Assembly: GCA_027625915.1 (NCBI GenBank) | Contig: JANTQA010000063.1 | Location: forward strand, 3,038,001 to 3,102,000 | DNA from: Anaeramoeba flamelloides | Taxonomy: Eukaryota; Metamonada; Anaeramoebidae | DNA length: 64,000 nt | Reading direction: 5' to 3' | Shown: positions 1 through 12,521 of the stretch, in pieces | Position numbering within the stretch: the first letter of the stretch is position 1 | Layout: every line of letters starts with the position of its first letter | The notes under the pieces: generated by a model | The model's database searches: none | Told to the model about the DNA's origin: nothing | What the model saw: only the letters and a program-made list of their open reading frames with translations | Made by a program: the position numbers and the translations under genes

Positions 1-1239
1 TCACAATTCTGATAAGAAGAAAAATTTGAAATAATTGTTGATAATAGAGATTAAACCAGAAAATATTTTTACTTTTTTCTTTGTTCACTTCTTTTTTCTA
101 TTTTTTTATTGAACGAAGAAATTTTTCATGAAATTGTCATGAAATTTGGGTGACCTTATTATTTGTTAATTCTTTTTTACTGGGATGCATATAATAAGAA
201 CTAAAAAATCAAAAAGAAACTTGGGGTTCAGAATTAGAAAGGATAATAAGTAGGAATTGTCTACAGTTTAAATTTCGAATTCTAGTAGATGAAACTGTGT
301 TCTTTATTTATATATTGTTTTTTTATTATTATATATATTGTATTATTAAGTTTTGTTTATTTCCACGGATAAACGCATAGACATGGTAGTTTAACGGTAA
401 AAAATCTAAATAATTTTTGGAATCTTTTTCTTTCTTTTTTTTGTTATTTGTTTTATTAATTTTCTTATTAGTCCTTTACTTTGTTGATAAACAAACACTG
501 CTTTTATTGAGACCATTTTCGCAATTTAATTTTTTTTTCATTCAATCAATATATTTTAAAAATTAATATTGAGTATCTAATCATATTATTAATTCGGTGT
601 TGGGTATATAAAGACATGTTGACTGGATGAGTACAATATGGCATATAAACCGTTTGTTGGTTTATGGATTTTATTTTTAACAGTTTCCTCTTTTTTTATT
701 TGTTCTTTATACACAACCTAGCATATGAAAAATTTTCAATCCTTCAGGTTTTTTTTATTCTCCAAATAATTATAGATGGTGGAACTAAGTGAATTAGTTA
801 TATAATATACAAATTTAAAAACATTTAGGTTGGTTAAAGACTATCGGGTGTTGTATTGTAGAATTGTGTTATATTTCTATTTTCTCAAATAAATGAATGG
901 TTTTTTGATTTTATTTTTTGTTATCTTGTAACCACTAATAACAAAGTTACCATTGTGGGTCTTGTTAATTTGGGTAGTTTCAATTTGATAAGTAAAAGTA
1001 ATTTCTTAATATTTACTAAATACATCCCGAAATGGAAATTTAATTATACAAATATGTTCTTCTGTATTTTTAAAACATCGCATTTTTAAAAATTATTTTT
1101 TTCCAAATCAGTGTTTTAAAAAAATATATTTTGAAAAATAAATCTTGAAAAAAAAATAATATTTATTTTTTTGATTTTTTATACTTTTTACCTTTTCCAA
1201 ATTTCCCTTTTTAAGTTGTTTGGGTTCCTCCTCTTTTTG

Positions 1240-1550
1240 TTTTTTTAGGTGCTTGGAGAGGTTCAAGGAATAAAAAATCATTATAAGAATTGGTGGACTT
1301 GGTCATGACTTACCTAACCAAACCTGTTAATGATCAGATCTAAAATGAATTGAGCTGGACTTATGCAACTGTGGAGAAATGAATCCAACGAATGCGATCT
1401 GAAGTCAACCAAAGTGAACCGAATTGAACTTTCCGTACAATCTGTCGAGTCGTTACCTGGACTGGGTTTTTGCTGTCAAGTCGGTATCTTGTACTGGGAT
1501 TTTGCGAAAACAAGATTTGGGAAACTTGCAAAAAAAAAAGCAACTCAATT
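1240..1550. other. Less AT-rich island of unknown nature
   Basis: This segment has clearly more G+C than its surroundings. It contains overlapping open frames of about 66-70 codons on both strands and splice-like strings (TTTTTTTAG near 1248 on the plus strand; CCAG/GTAACG on the minus strand). No protein family was recognised in any frame, and the frames are interrupted beyond about 70 codons. It could be a decayed mobile element, a fragment of an exon, or a non-coding RNA. Confidence 0.3.
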
Positions 1551-3589
1551 TTGTAAAACAAAATCTTATTCTTAAAACCTTAGCACTTTATAGAATCAAA
1601 CCATCTATAAAGTTTCTAAAAAACTTAATAAAGTAACCTATTTCATTTGTTCTATAGTTGTTCAAATATTTAGATCTCTTTATTAAAACAAGAAATTATT
1701 GAAAATATTGATCATTTTTTATGGGTCTATCCTTCCTCTGTAAAAGATAGATTAATATTTCATAACAAATTAAAAAAAAAAAAAAAAATCTTAATGAATT
1801 AATTTAAAACAAACAGTTTGAAACTATTTTCATTAAATAATAATCGTGAAATCTATGATTTTAAGCATAAATTTCTTTTTGGGAATTTAAGTAAATGGGT
1901 ATCCAGAGTGTAATTTACACTTCTTCAACAATAAAAAAAATAAAAAATATTTATTGTTTTTTTTCTGTGTATTCCTTAAAAATTTTGATTATTAATAAAA
2001 TTCAAATCACTTTTTAATTACATATATATTTTTTATTTTTATGACAGTATAAATGTTTTTTAAAACTGTCAAAATTTATCATCAAAATCCTTTTCAAATA
2101 ATTATAAAATTTTGTGAATGAGTTTTTAAAAGTTTTTTTTTATTGTTTCTTCATATTTCAAGTTGAAAATACTCTTTTTTTACATTTTTCTATGAATTTT
2201 ATTCATTTTTTATGAATATCGTATCTACAACAGTGGTGGTGGTGGTGGTATTTACTGGAAGAAAAGAGAATGTTATTATTGGTATTTTTGAAAAGATTTG
2301 AAAAAAATATAGGTATCTAAATGTTTGTGGGGTTATGTTAATCTTAATGAAGTATTAGGAAAATTATATCTACTGTTTAAAATTGCTCTCAAAAAATAAG
2401 GAAATATGAGTTTTAATCTGATTATGTGGTTTTTTTTTCTTTTTTTCGGGTGGGGTGGGGTGTACACTTTGTTAAAATTGGAAATTAATTTTTTGATTAA
2501 CAATTAAAAGATTAGATTTATATTTAATATAATAATCCATTTATTTGTGAAAATTTGTAAATATAAAGAAATAATTTAAATAATAATATTTAATATTTTA
2601 ACCATTTACCTCAATCCAAGGCCAATTTTTCTAGTGTTAGTTTATAATGGGTGACCCGGATTATATTCGCATGGGTATGTAAATACCAAATCCCCATAAC
2701 AAAAAAATTTGTTTTAAATTTTAGTAACATGTTTGGGGCTTTCAATTAAACTATGTGTCTGGGATGTATGATAAAATAATTTAATATTATGATCAATTTT
2801 AGAGACCGGGTCACAATAATATTAGATAAAAATATATCTATTGAAAACATAAACCAATTCTTTCCCAATATACGGTATTTATTTTTATGTTTTTCTTTTT
2901 AAAAACATATATCAATATATTCTAAAATGGAATACCTAAGGTAAATTAAATTTTGAAGGTTAACTCCTTGATTTTTTTCAGGAAAAATTAAAACGTGAAT
3001 TGAATTTGTTTACAATTTTATCTAGTGATCCAATTTTTAAAACTGGTTTTTTTGATCATATAAAATTTTACCAAAATTATCAAAATATAGTTTAGAATAA
3101 ATTTTCCCTTTGATCCTTTATTTTTATAATTTTTCTTTTAATAAACTAACTATCAAAAACTATATGGTGTATTAAACCCATCTTGACAACCTTTAATTCA
3201 TTACAAAAATTGAAACCTGGTTTTTTTTTTTTTTCAGACTTTATTATTTGCGGAGAAAAAAGCACTAATAAATTGCTGGTTCAGAATATAATTGACTTTA
3301 GAGGTTGATCTTTGATTTGTGTAAATGGTTCAATAATATTAAATGCTTTTGTTTCAAAAATTTCGTTATATTTACAGAATTTCAAGAGATAAAATGATTG
3401 TTTTAAAAAAATTTATAAAAAGAATTTATTATATTTTTTTTGACAAAAAATTACTTTGTAATTTTTCAATATCTTCATAATTCTTTTTTAAAATTTATTG
3501 AAAGAGCCTGGTTTCTTGTTTATAAGTTGTTATAAATCATTTCTTTGTTTGTTTTATTTCGACAGTCAGCCAATATTTTTTACATGAGT

Positions 3590-4000
3590 TACGGTGATCA
3601 ATTTATGGCAATGCAGAAAGACTTTAATCAGTGTTCCTAAATATAATGCATATTTTTTTTTTCTTATTGTTTCAATGCAACATCCAATTTACTACCCAAT
3701 GGTATACCTAAGTTCAAATCAATTTATAAAGTAAACACCTTGATATTTTCAGTAAAATTTAAATTAGGGATGCAAAAAGTTGAAAATTTTTCATAATATT
3801 CACAATTTTTTTGAATTTTTTTGTTTTTTGAGAGTTCAAATTTTTATTTGAAAATTTACTCTATTTTTTGAGATAAATTTTACAATTTGATCTTTCATTT
3901 TTAGAATTTCTCTTTAAATAATAGAACTTTAAGAAACCAATGTCAAATTTAATTAGGGTTTATTGTTGATTTCTTTAATCGGTTGTTGTACAGGTTCTCT
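3590..4000 (+). repeat. Repeat family B, decayed copy (B1)
   Basis: The stretch from the 'caacatccaatttactacc' string through 'ttactctattttttgaga' to the 'aatagaactttaagaaacc' string closely parallels copies at 17868-18300, 33826-34308 (reverse), 37703-38195 (reverse) and 57196-57690 (reverse). The best copies end in short inverted repeats resembling TACAGTGATCAAAATAATGC, which suggests a non-autonomous TA-target (Tc1/mariner-like) element of about 480 bp. The ends of this copy are eroded. No coding capacity is visible. Confidence 0.5.
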
Positions 4001-4626
4001 AGAACAAAAAAAAAACGATTTAAATTTTAGAATACATCGATTTAACTTTTCTGAACGTTTTATTTTAACAACAGTAAATTTTCGTAATGGGATAAAATAA
4101 AAAATAAATGTTCTTTACCCACTGTACTATGATATTTATAAATTTATTTTTAATTATCTGTTACTTTGATTATCTCAATTGATGGTTTTTGTGAAAAAAG
4201 ATACCAATCTATTAATTTGAAAACATGATTTTACAAAGAAGCACTAATTAATTCGAACAAAAGTACATTTTAGAATTATCTGTTGATCAGTTGTTAAAGT
4301 ACTAGTTTTTTCAAATTAAAACTCCATTGACTAACTTATTTGTGAAATTGATCGATAATATTTTTTAATAGCCTTCATCAAATGTTCGTTTTAATCTCCA
4401 TGTTGATTTAAGTAAAAGAAAAAATTTTTAAAGTTCACAAATCTAAATCTATTAAATATTATCAACATTTAGTTCCTAAATCGATACAGGTCTGAATTTT
4501 GAACAATTTTACATAAACAAAAGAAGACAATCAGACAAAAAAAAAATAACCGTTACTAAAATTTAAACCTTTGAAAAAAAAAGACAGAAATTATTTATTT
4601 CTTTTACTTTTATTAATTTGATTCAA

Positions 4627-7269
4627 ATGGTAAACTTAATTTTTTTATTTATTCTTGTAAATACAGCAACATTTTTAAACCACCTGATTTCTTATTTCTT
4701 TATAGGACATTCGAAATTTTTTCAAGCCAGTAAACAAAAAAAAACCTGATCAAAAACTCAAACTCACAACAAAAACAAATGAAAGACCTCAAAAACAAAA
4801 ACCAGATGATAAAAAGAAAATACCCAAACTCACTTCACCAGCAAAAATCAACAAACAAAAGCCAAAGGAACTACAAAAAAAAGAGGAAAACAAAAAAAAG
4901 CATGACTCAATCAAGAAACCAAAAAAAAAATCAAGAAAATTAACGAAAAAGACTGTTTGTTCATCATTCCTTTCTTTCAATTTTTCTTTTAGTAATTTCC
5001 TTTTACCTTAAAAATACTTACACAAAATTTTACTCCTTTTTCTTAATTAAAAAAATAAGAACAAAAAAACAAAGACAAAAAAACAAAAGACGAACAAAAA
5101 AAAATCAACAACAACAAAAAAAAAAAAAAAAATCAAGGCAAAACAAAAACAAAAAAATCAACAAAACGCGAAAAACAAAAAAAAAAAAGAACAAGATCAA
5201 ACAAATCAACAAAAAGCCAAAACAAAATTAAAAAAAAAAACACAAAACCAAAAACAAAACCATTAGCAAAAACAAAACCAAAACCAAAGCCAAAACCATT
5301 AGCAAAACCAATTGTCACTTTCAAAAAAGTTGATCGACAAAAAAATAATGAAAATAAAAACAAGATAACCTTTAATAGTGTAACCAAAGAACTGTACCAC
5401 AAACAAAAAAACAAAGAAGAGGAGTTAAAAACTAACCAGCTGTGGACCGAAAAATACCGACCAAAGACCTTTCAAGATCTTGTTGGCAACAGGGAGACAA
5501 TTAATTCGTTGAGATATTGGCTGATGAATTTTGAACAATCTCTCCAGAACTCAACAAAAACAACCAACACAACAAGAAACAAAAGAGGCTATCAAAAGAA
5601 CAATTTTAAAAAAGCAGTTTTACTTTCAGGACAGCCAGGTATTGGTAAGACATCTGCTGCGTTGATCGTGGCAAGAGAATTGGGGCACCAAAGCATCGAA
5701 TTAAATTCTTCTGACACCCGTTCCAAAAACGAATTAAAACGGGTTGTTTCTGAATTAACAAAATCTGAATGCATTACCAGATATTTTAAGCGGTTTAGCA
5801 CAAAGCTTGAAAGCAACCAACAACGCCAGAACAATCCAAATCAGAACTCCAAAGGCAACAACACAAATAAAAAGAAAATTGTCCTAATTATGGACGAGGT
5901 TGATGGTATTTCCAAAGGAGACAATGGCGGGCTAGCCGAGTTAAAAAGCATGATCAAAACAACAAAAATCCCCATAATTTGCATTTGCAATGACCGCCAA
6001 TCGCGCAACATACGATCTCTTGCACCATTATGCCTGGATTTGAAATTTCATAAGCCACAGCCATACCAATTGGTTTTACGGTTGCGTTACATCGCGCTGC
6101 AAGAAAAGCTTACTTGGGTGTCTTCGAATTATTTGCAAAACTTATTGACCATTTGCGACTGCGATCTCCGCCGATCAATAAACTCGCTCCAGTCAACTCC
6201 GCCCCCAAAACCCCAAACGCAGCCGACCAATGGTGGGAATAATAATTCCAACTCAATCTATAATCCAAACTCAAACTCGAACACAAACGGCAATTGCACT
6301 GCAAAATCCCAATCCATTTTAAGTAAAAAATCGAATCAATTTGATATCAAAACAAATTTAAGCCCCTTTGAATTAATTAAAAAATTTTATGTCCCGATCG
6401 TTGATAAAAATATCGATCTTGAAAAAAAGTTTTTATATTTCTTTTCGGACTACCAACTCACACCCCTGATGTGCTATGAAAATTATTTGAATTCCACACC
6501 CTGCGCCCCCAAACAATCCCGCTTTGGCATGATCAAAACTATACACTCAACAAAAAGCCCCCTCGAGCATTACTTATCCGCCTGTAACGATTTCCAGGAC
6601 GGCGACATCATTTTGAAAGAAATGAGGTCCAATCAGAATTACCAATTACTAAACGCCTACGCAGTGTCGTCAACAATTAAACCGGGGAACACACTCTCCG
6701 GGGGGTTTAGGTCTAGGCTCAACTTCCCCAAGGATCTCGGCAACACATCAAAAACGAATAAACGGTTAAAGGCATTGAATGAATTTTCTCTTAAATTTAG
6801 AGCCAAATCCACAATGGGGAAAAGATCCCTCAGATTGGATTCAATGCAATTAATCAAAAAGATCGTGCTCACAAAGTTAATGTCAGGGGATAAATCAAAA
6901 GTTTCAGAAGCAGTTGAATTGATAAGAAATTATGATATGAAAAAGGAAGACTTTGATATATTTTTAGAAATTTGTGATCTTCCTAATTTTAAAACAAACT
7001 CACAAAATAAATCCAAATTGCATTTTTCAAATGTTAAAAGAGGTATTAAAACACAATTCACCAAACAATTAAATATATCCTCAGAAGATTGGAAAAAGCT
7101 TAATAATAGAAAACGAAAAAGAAATAATGAAAAAAAAACAAAAGTTTCAATCAAAATCAATAAAAAAAATTCTTTAAATACAGAAAATTCTTTCGAGACA
7201 CAGAATACACAGGACCCTAACAGTACCCAGGATTTGCCAAATTCTTTAAACAAATCTTTTATTTTTTAA
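4627..7269 (+). CDS. RFC1: Replication factor C subunit 1 (large clamp-loader subunit)
   Basis: This is the large subunit of the RFC clamp loader, which opens PCNA and loads it at primer ends in the nucleus. My model is join(4627-4629, 4706-4991, 5060-7269), giving 832 aa with all phases consistent. The first exon is only the ATG. After a 76-nt intron the protein starts DIRNFFKP, matching the PCNA-binding MDIRKFF start of human RFC1. A long Lys/Asn/Gln-rich linker follows (residues about 10-215). Then come the RFC box LWTEKYRP (about 224), Walker A GQPGIGKT (287-294), Walker B with MDEVDG (about 374), sensor 1 ICICNDR, sensor 2 region CDLRRSINSL, and the RFC1 C-terminal domain (about 530-770). 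At 832 aa it is shorter than human RFC1 (about 1150 aa), and I see no BRCT domain. Ctf18 is less likely because of the PIP-like start and the C-terminal domain match. The 4992-5059 intron is the less certain one. Confidence 0.9.
4630..4705 (+). other. RFC1 intron 1, directly after the ATG
   Basis: This 76-nt intron runs GTAAAC...TTTCTTTATAG. It separates the start codon from the next coding base, so the first coding exon contributes only methionine. The call rests on the DIRNFF motif beginning exactly at the acceptor and on the family's usual M-D-I-R-x-F-F start. Confidence 0.8.
4992..5059 (+). other. RFC1 intron 2 (probable)
   Basis: The frame open after 4706 ends at a TAA near 5009, and the frame of the AAA+ domain opens only after a TAA at 5056. 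A GTAATT donor at 4992 and an ATAAG acceptor ending at 5059 join them in phase (68 nt). No other nearby GT/AG pair that I tried preserves the frame. Both flanks are low-complexity, so homology cannot confirm the junction. Confidence 0.55.
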
Positions 7270-7499
7270 ATTATATATATATTTATAGATATATAAATCT
7301 ATATATTAAAAATTAACTTTATGATTATTTACAGTTTTATTTTTTTAATAAATTTAATATTAAAATTGGTGTTTATTAATGATTTTAACTTTTGTTTTGA
7401 AAGAAACAACATCTCTATTTTCTTTCACATATTCTTTGTTTTATTAATAATAATGGAATATTTGAGTATATTATTATAAACTATTTTTCTGTCAAAGGG

Positions 7500-8185
7500 G
7501 CCCAGTTGTAATGTGTTAAATACATGTGTTTAAAGGATTTGCAGAGATATTAGAAGAAAAAATTTTATTTTGGAAATTTTCAAAATTGAAATCATTTTTT
7601 CACATTTTTGCTTTTTTTTTCGATTTTTTTTTTAAAACCTCATCCAGTTGCAAAAAAATTTTTTATTGCAAGATCAATATTCACTTGGTAAAAATGTGTT
7701 TTTCTAAGGTTATTGAAACATTGGAATGATTATTGAGAAATCATATTGATTTCAATTGGAATTCTATTTGATCTTTGATCTTGATATTTGTTTAATAAAT
7801 GTGAAAAATTTTCACTTCATTTTAATCCCCCTTTTCAAATAGAGACCACAAATTCCAAAACACTTTGTTTGATGGCTTGATTTGTAAAAGAAAAGTATGA
7901 AAAATGAAGTGAAAAATGTTTCCTATTTATTATTCAAATACTAGTAGAAGTTCAAAACGAACATTGTTGTTTTCCTTAATAGTATATCAAGAATTTGAGT
8001 TTTTCAATTTTTTAGATAATTTATTGATTAATTAGTTTTCTTTCAGACAAAAACCAATAATTCTCTGATATATATTCTTCTGTTTATTTCTTATTTGTTC
8101 TTCAAATAGTCAATTATATAAAATAATTGATATTTGAAAAAAATGTTGGGCCATTTTGACTGAAACAGATTTTATTTTCAAAATT
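7500..8185 (+). mobile_element. LINE-like fragment (3' portion), copy 1
   Basis: This copy shares the string 'atattagaagaaaaaa' and the following approximately 500 bp with 21285-21800 and, in reverse, with 44883-45710; a more diverged copy is at 9690-10210. In the 44.9-45.7 kb copy the upstream part aligns with a reverse-transcriptase fragment at 48.5-49.0 kb, so this block appears to lie downstream of the RT in a non-LTR element. A fragmentary frame reads FKGFAEILEEKILFWKF, comparable with FKWFEWILEEKILFYNI in the minus-strand copy. No intact ORF is present. Assignment to a LINE is inference. Confidence 0.45.
7785..7965. mobile_element. MITE family E copy, inside the LINE-like copy
   Basis: This is a short imperfect palindrome beginning near 'gaaaaattttcacttcattt' and ending with 'aaatgaagtgaaaaatgttt'. 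Related copies lie at about 17565-17740, 34775-34930 (partial), 49125-49310 and 58075-58320. The inverted ends resemble CTGGTATTTGAATAATAAAT. No coding capacity. It lies inside the LINE-like block, so it probably inserted after that copy was formed. Confidence 0.45.
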
Positions 8186-8435
8186 GGACAAAAAATATTA
8201 TTTTTTAAGTTTTTGAAGAGTTTCTTGATTATTATCATGAGATCTGAAAGTTTTTAATGGTTTTAAATTTTTGTATGTGTGTGTGTGGGGGATCAAAAAG
8301 ATTATTTTGTGATTAGTTGTGTTTTATTACTTAGATTGTAGAATTTCCAAAATTCTAAAATTATCAAAAATACATAAATTTAAAAATATATTCTAAAACC
8401 CTAGTCTAAGCACCAAAGTTAACAAGAAAATTATA

Positions 8436-8449
8436 CCCCCCCCCCCCCC
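8436..8449 (+). repeat. Poly-C tract
   Basis: A run of about 14 C bases, striking in a genome of this base composition. Similar but shorter C or G runs occur at about 21271 (C) and 43291 (G). Length may be uncertain because of sequencing. Confidence 0.8.
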
Positions 8450-9689
8450 TAAAAACAAGTGACACAATTGAATTCTTATCTTAATTATTATTATTATTAT
8501 TTTTAAAATCATAACCAAAATCCACTTGCACACCAACCAAATTATACTAACACACTCAAACTTAAACTAACTTACCCCAACACACAATTACATTACATAA
8601 AAGGGCAATTTTAAATACCACAGCTTATTAATTCAAATATAATCTCATATTTTGAAAAAATTCAGAATATAAACAATTTTGGAATTTGATCAAATTTCTT
8701 AAGGAATAATTTTCCCAATATTTTAACATAAATGACTTGGTCAATTGAAAAAAAAAAACAATTTACCCCCCTTTAATTCGTATTTTCAACCTTTTAATTT
8801 ATCTAATTCAATATTAAAATTTGAAATATTAATAAAATTCCAAGTATACTTAAAAAGGCCATAGTTAAGAAATACCCATTTTAATTTCTGTTGATTTATA
8901 TAATCAAATTTTTTACACATGTAATTTAAAGAGAAACAACCCAATAAGAAAAGAGCTAATAAGGTGCCCCATAAAGAAATACTAAAAGTGTTATAATATT
9001 AATTAAAAAAGTTACAATACAATCTATATTGGTTGATCATCTACTTTAAAAATTAGATTTTATGGATTATTAAAATCAATTTCTTTTGTATTCAAGATAG
9101 AAACACTTATTTTAATAATTGTTATAAATTGAAATTTCCGTTTCAAAAAAGTAAGAAAAAAATTGAATATGAAAAGAATAGAACAACAAAAACTCAAAAA
9201 TTTATTTGTAAATTTCTTTTAAAAATTTTTAAGCTGAGATTTCTAATCTTTTAGAAATTGAGGATCAACAGACAAATTTATGTTTTTGATTAATGGATTA
9301 TTTTATCAAAAAAAAAAAAAAAACAATAAAATTAGATAAAATAATTTTTTACCTAGGTCGAAAATAATATATTTTAATAATGTCCACTCATAACCCATTT
9401 AAAAAATTCTACAACTTATCAAAATGTACCTTAGAAATCAATTTCGATATTCTATAAATTTAACATATAGGTTTGAAACAACTTTGGTGATTTTTAAGAT
9501 CAGGATACTTTTTTGAAATTATTTTGAATTTTTTTTACAATATTTTCTCGTAAATTTTTAATTAAATTAATGGGTTAATCGAAGATTACCGAGTGGGAAA
9601 ACCATATATATGATTTAAATATATAGCCTGATTCAATAATTTTTAATTATTATCATAAAAAGATTTCCATTCATATTGGAATAACAACC

Positions 9690-10210
9690 ACGGATGAATT
9701 CCACACATTTAAAGAACAAGAGCAGATATAAGAAGAAATAATTTAATACCAGCACTTCAAAATTGAAATTATTTAATTACATTTTGCCTTTTTTCCTTTT
9801 TTTTCAAAATTTTAACCTATTTATTTTGTTGATTTATTTTTTATTACAAGATGAATATTCAAGAAACATAAATGTACATTCTAATGTTATCTGAAGTTAT
9901 GATATGATTGTAGAAAAAAAAATAACGTATTATATTGAAATATTCTTTGTTCTTCAGATTAAGATCAAAATGAAAATTATTGTTTTTTCCAATTAAATAA
10001 TAAGAAATATATATTTTCAACCTTTAAGAAAATCTATTGGATTTTTCGATTTACTTCATACATATATCAAATATTCTCCAATATTTATTATTCTGTCAGT
10101 TTCTTATTCGTTCTTCAAAGGCAAATTATCTTAAAAAAAAAAAAATCTCCTGGTAAAATTTTTTGTACCCTTTGACTCAAATAAGAGTTTAGATTATTTT
10201 ATTCTCAAAA
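9690..10210 (+). mobile_element. LINE-like fragment, copy 2 (diverged)
   Basis: The order of recognisable strings ('aaaattgaaat', 'ttattacaagat', 'attctaatgttat', 'gattttattctcaaa') follows the copies at 7500 and 21285, but divergence is much higher and several blocks are missing. It is non-coding. Interpreted as an older copy of the same element. Confidence 0.35.
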
Positions 10211-11394
10211 AGGTGTTTTGTTAGTCTAAAAATAAGTTTTTCAGGGAAATCTCTACAGATAATTCATTGGTTTCAAAAAAAAAGTATATTCTAAAAATAG
10301 TTTTATAAAAATCTTAAATAAATCGGTATAAAAGAACTATGATAAAAAAATAAATTACAATCCAGCTTCTCGAAAGTGATAAGAACATTGAAAATAATAT
10401 AAAGTGTAGGATGTGATAAATTAACTATTAACCAGAAAAAAAAATATTTTAATTTTTATATATATTTTTCAAAAAGTTAAATTCTTTATGTTAGGGAGAA
10501 TCATTGCACAGTTACAAAATCACCTCGTCAATACTAATTCGTTGATACCAAAGTAAAATAATAAATAATTTGTTAATAATTTTTAAATAATTAATCTATT
10601 ATTTTTTTTTATTTCTAATAAACCCTTTGTAATCATAAAAAAAATTATCGTTTTTTTTTGTTCATTTCTATTATCGTTTTTTATTCATTTATATTTTTAT
10701 TCCTTCAATCATTTATACAATTTATTGCATTTCTTTTGTTCTTCATCATTAAATCTTTTCAGATATTCGAATAAAAGCTATCACATGTTTTATAATAACA
10801 TAAAAGACTTGATCGGGATGATAAACACTCGATGCAGTCAAGTTACTCTGGCATCTAGATACTCACTCCATTTTTTTATGTATTTTCAATTATTTTATTT
10901 TACCCCAATTGAAGTTTTAAAAAATATTTCATATTAATTATTAATTCTGCCTAAATAAATAAAATTTTGTTTTTTGTTTTAATTCAATTTTTATTGAAAT
11001 TCCGTCTGAAAAAAAAAAAAAAAAAGAGAATTTCCCAATATTATTCTTTTTATTAAATTTTTATTATCAGAAAATTACCAACCATATTTTAATAGTTATT
11101 ATTAATAAATCAGAGTATATTTTTGAATTACTATTATTATAATAAAATTTCGGATTTAAAAAATAAAAATCTTTAAAAAAAAATTGTAAAACTGTATTAA
11201 TATTAATATTTTTCTTCAATATCAAAAAAAAAAAAAAAAATAACACAAATACTGTAAAATAGATTTGAATTTTACTAAAACGTTAAACGAGCTCAAAGAT
11301 AGAGATAAATAACAAAATAAATATTTTAGTATACCACTATCATTTTAAATCTTTAATTTATGATATACAGAAATTTAGGTCAATTTCCATTGCT

Positions 11395-11423
11395 ATATGA
11401 TATATATATATATATATATATAT
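11395..11423 (+). repeat. (TA)n microsatellite
   Basis: An uninterrupted TA repeat of roughly 12-14 units. Other TA tracts occur at about 42678-42703 and 53707-53742, with a shorter one near 60450. Confidence 0.85.
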
Positions 11424-12521
11424 TTATTATATCTGTACCATATTTGATTTACAGACTCAAAGCTGTGAATTATTCATTTTAAAACTATTGAAAATTTTGC
11501 CAAAACCTATTATTAGTTCAATGGGTTAATTGCATGTAAATATTGATTACTAAGAAATTAAAAATTTATAACTACATATTTTTAGTTTAAAAATACTTTT
11601 TATTTTTTTTTTATAAAAGAAAAACAGGGAAGTTTAATTCTCTGAAATAAAACCAATAAATCCATAAAATCTTATTTTGAAATAAAAATTTTTTAAAATT
11701 ACAATTATATTAATTAATTTATAATATTTGAATTTATATCCACTTGGGAAAGACGCAGAATTATTTTTAATTTAAGATAAATTAATTTAAATTATATTAA
11801 AAAATTTAATTTACCTCGAAGTCATCCAACTTAAAATTAAAAGTTCAATAAAACCATTCAATAGAAATAATTAAAAGTAATTAAACACAAATTTAATATA
11901 TTTAAAAGACATCTAGTTATCAAAATAGATATTTTCAAACCAATTCTACTATATAAATGCAATAATTATAATAAATTAATATCATTCCCCATCCTTATCC
12001 TAATTAATTTTGAATAATTGAGATTTTTTGATTTTTACATTTACCAAAGGGTGGAAATTGACAGATTTAAAACATTGATCCGATATCCCCAATTAGAATG
12101 ATTAATCACTACATTATAATTAAAATAATTATCTTTAAAACAGAAAAACATTTACTAATTTTTACTTATATTTTCAATTGATCTTAAAAAAAGGAATTTT
12201 TTTTAGTGATTTGGAAATTTCTGTGTTTGGTTTGATAGTAATAATAATAATAAATAAAAATAAAGAAATAACAATAATTAAAAAAACATTTTGTGAGTGA
12301 ATAAATTCTGGTATATTTTTAAAAAGAACTAGGAAAGTTTTAGTAAGAAAAAAATTGTTAATAAAAAATTATGATTTTGAAAAAAAAAAAAAAAATTCTG
12401 TAATGATCATTTATCCTTTTAAAGAGTTCTTATAATAGAATATTGTGTAGTAATTGTATTTCAAAGAATAAAAAAAAAATAAAAAAAATCAAAACAAGGC
12501 AGAATCTGAATAATTGAAAAT

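Larger units (their letters stand above)
1..4626. other. AT-rich intergenic region upstream of RFC1
   Basis: No convincing gene was found on either strand. The stretch is dominated by A/T homopolymers and short non-coding frames. It holds a less AT-rich island at about 1240-1550, a short GTG/TGG microsatellite at about 2231-2250 and a decayed copy of repeat family B at about 3590-4000 (listed separately). The segment just before 4627 would be the promoter and 5' UTR of the RFC1 gene, but no specific promoter element could be identified. Confidence 0.6.
7270..12521. other. Intergenic region between RFC1 and the papain-like gene
   Basis: No gene recognised. RFC1 and the papain-like gene converge on this region, so both 3' ends lie here. 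Identifiable content: a LINE-like copy at 7500-8185 with a family-E MITE inside it, a second LINE-like copy at 9690-10210, a run of about 14 C at 8436-8449, and a (TA)n microsatellite at 11395-11423. A less AT-rich patch at 10770-10880 has an open frame of 70 codons with no recognised relative. The remainder is A/T-rich sequence in which I see nothing. Confidence 0.6.

Noticed and set aside
4789-5414. Minus-strand Phe-rich frames opposite the RFC1 linker
   Set aside because: They are the antisense of Lys/Asn-rich codons in RFC1 exons 2 and 3.
10725-10937. 70-codon plus-strand frame
   Set aside because: Only its central part is less AT-rich; no homology or phase-compatible neighbours seen.
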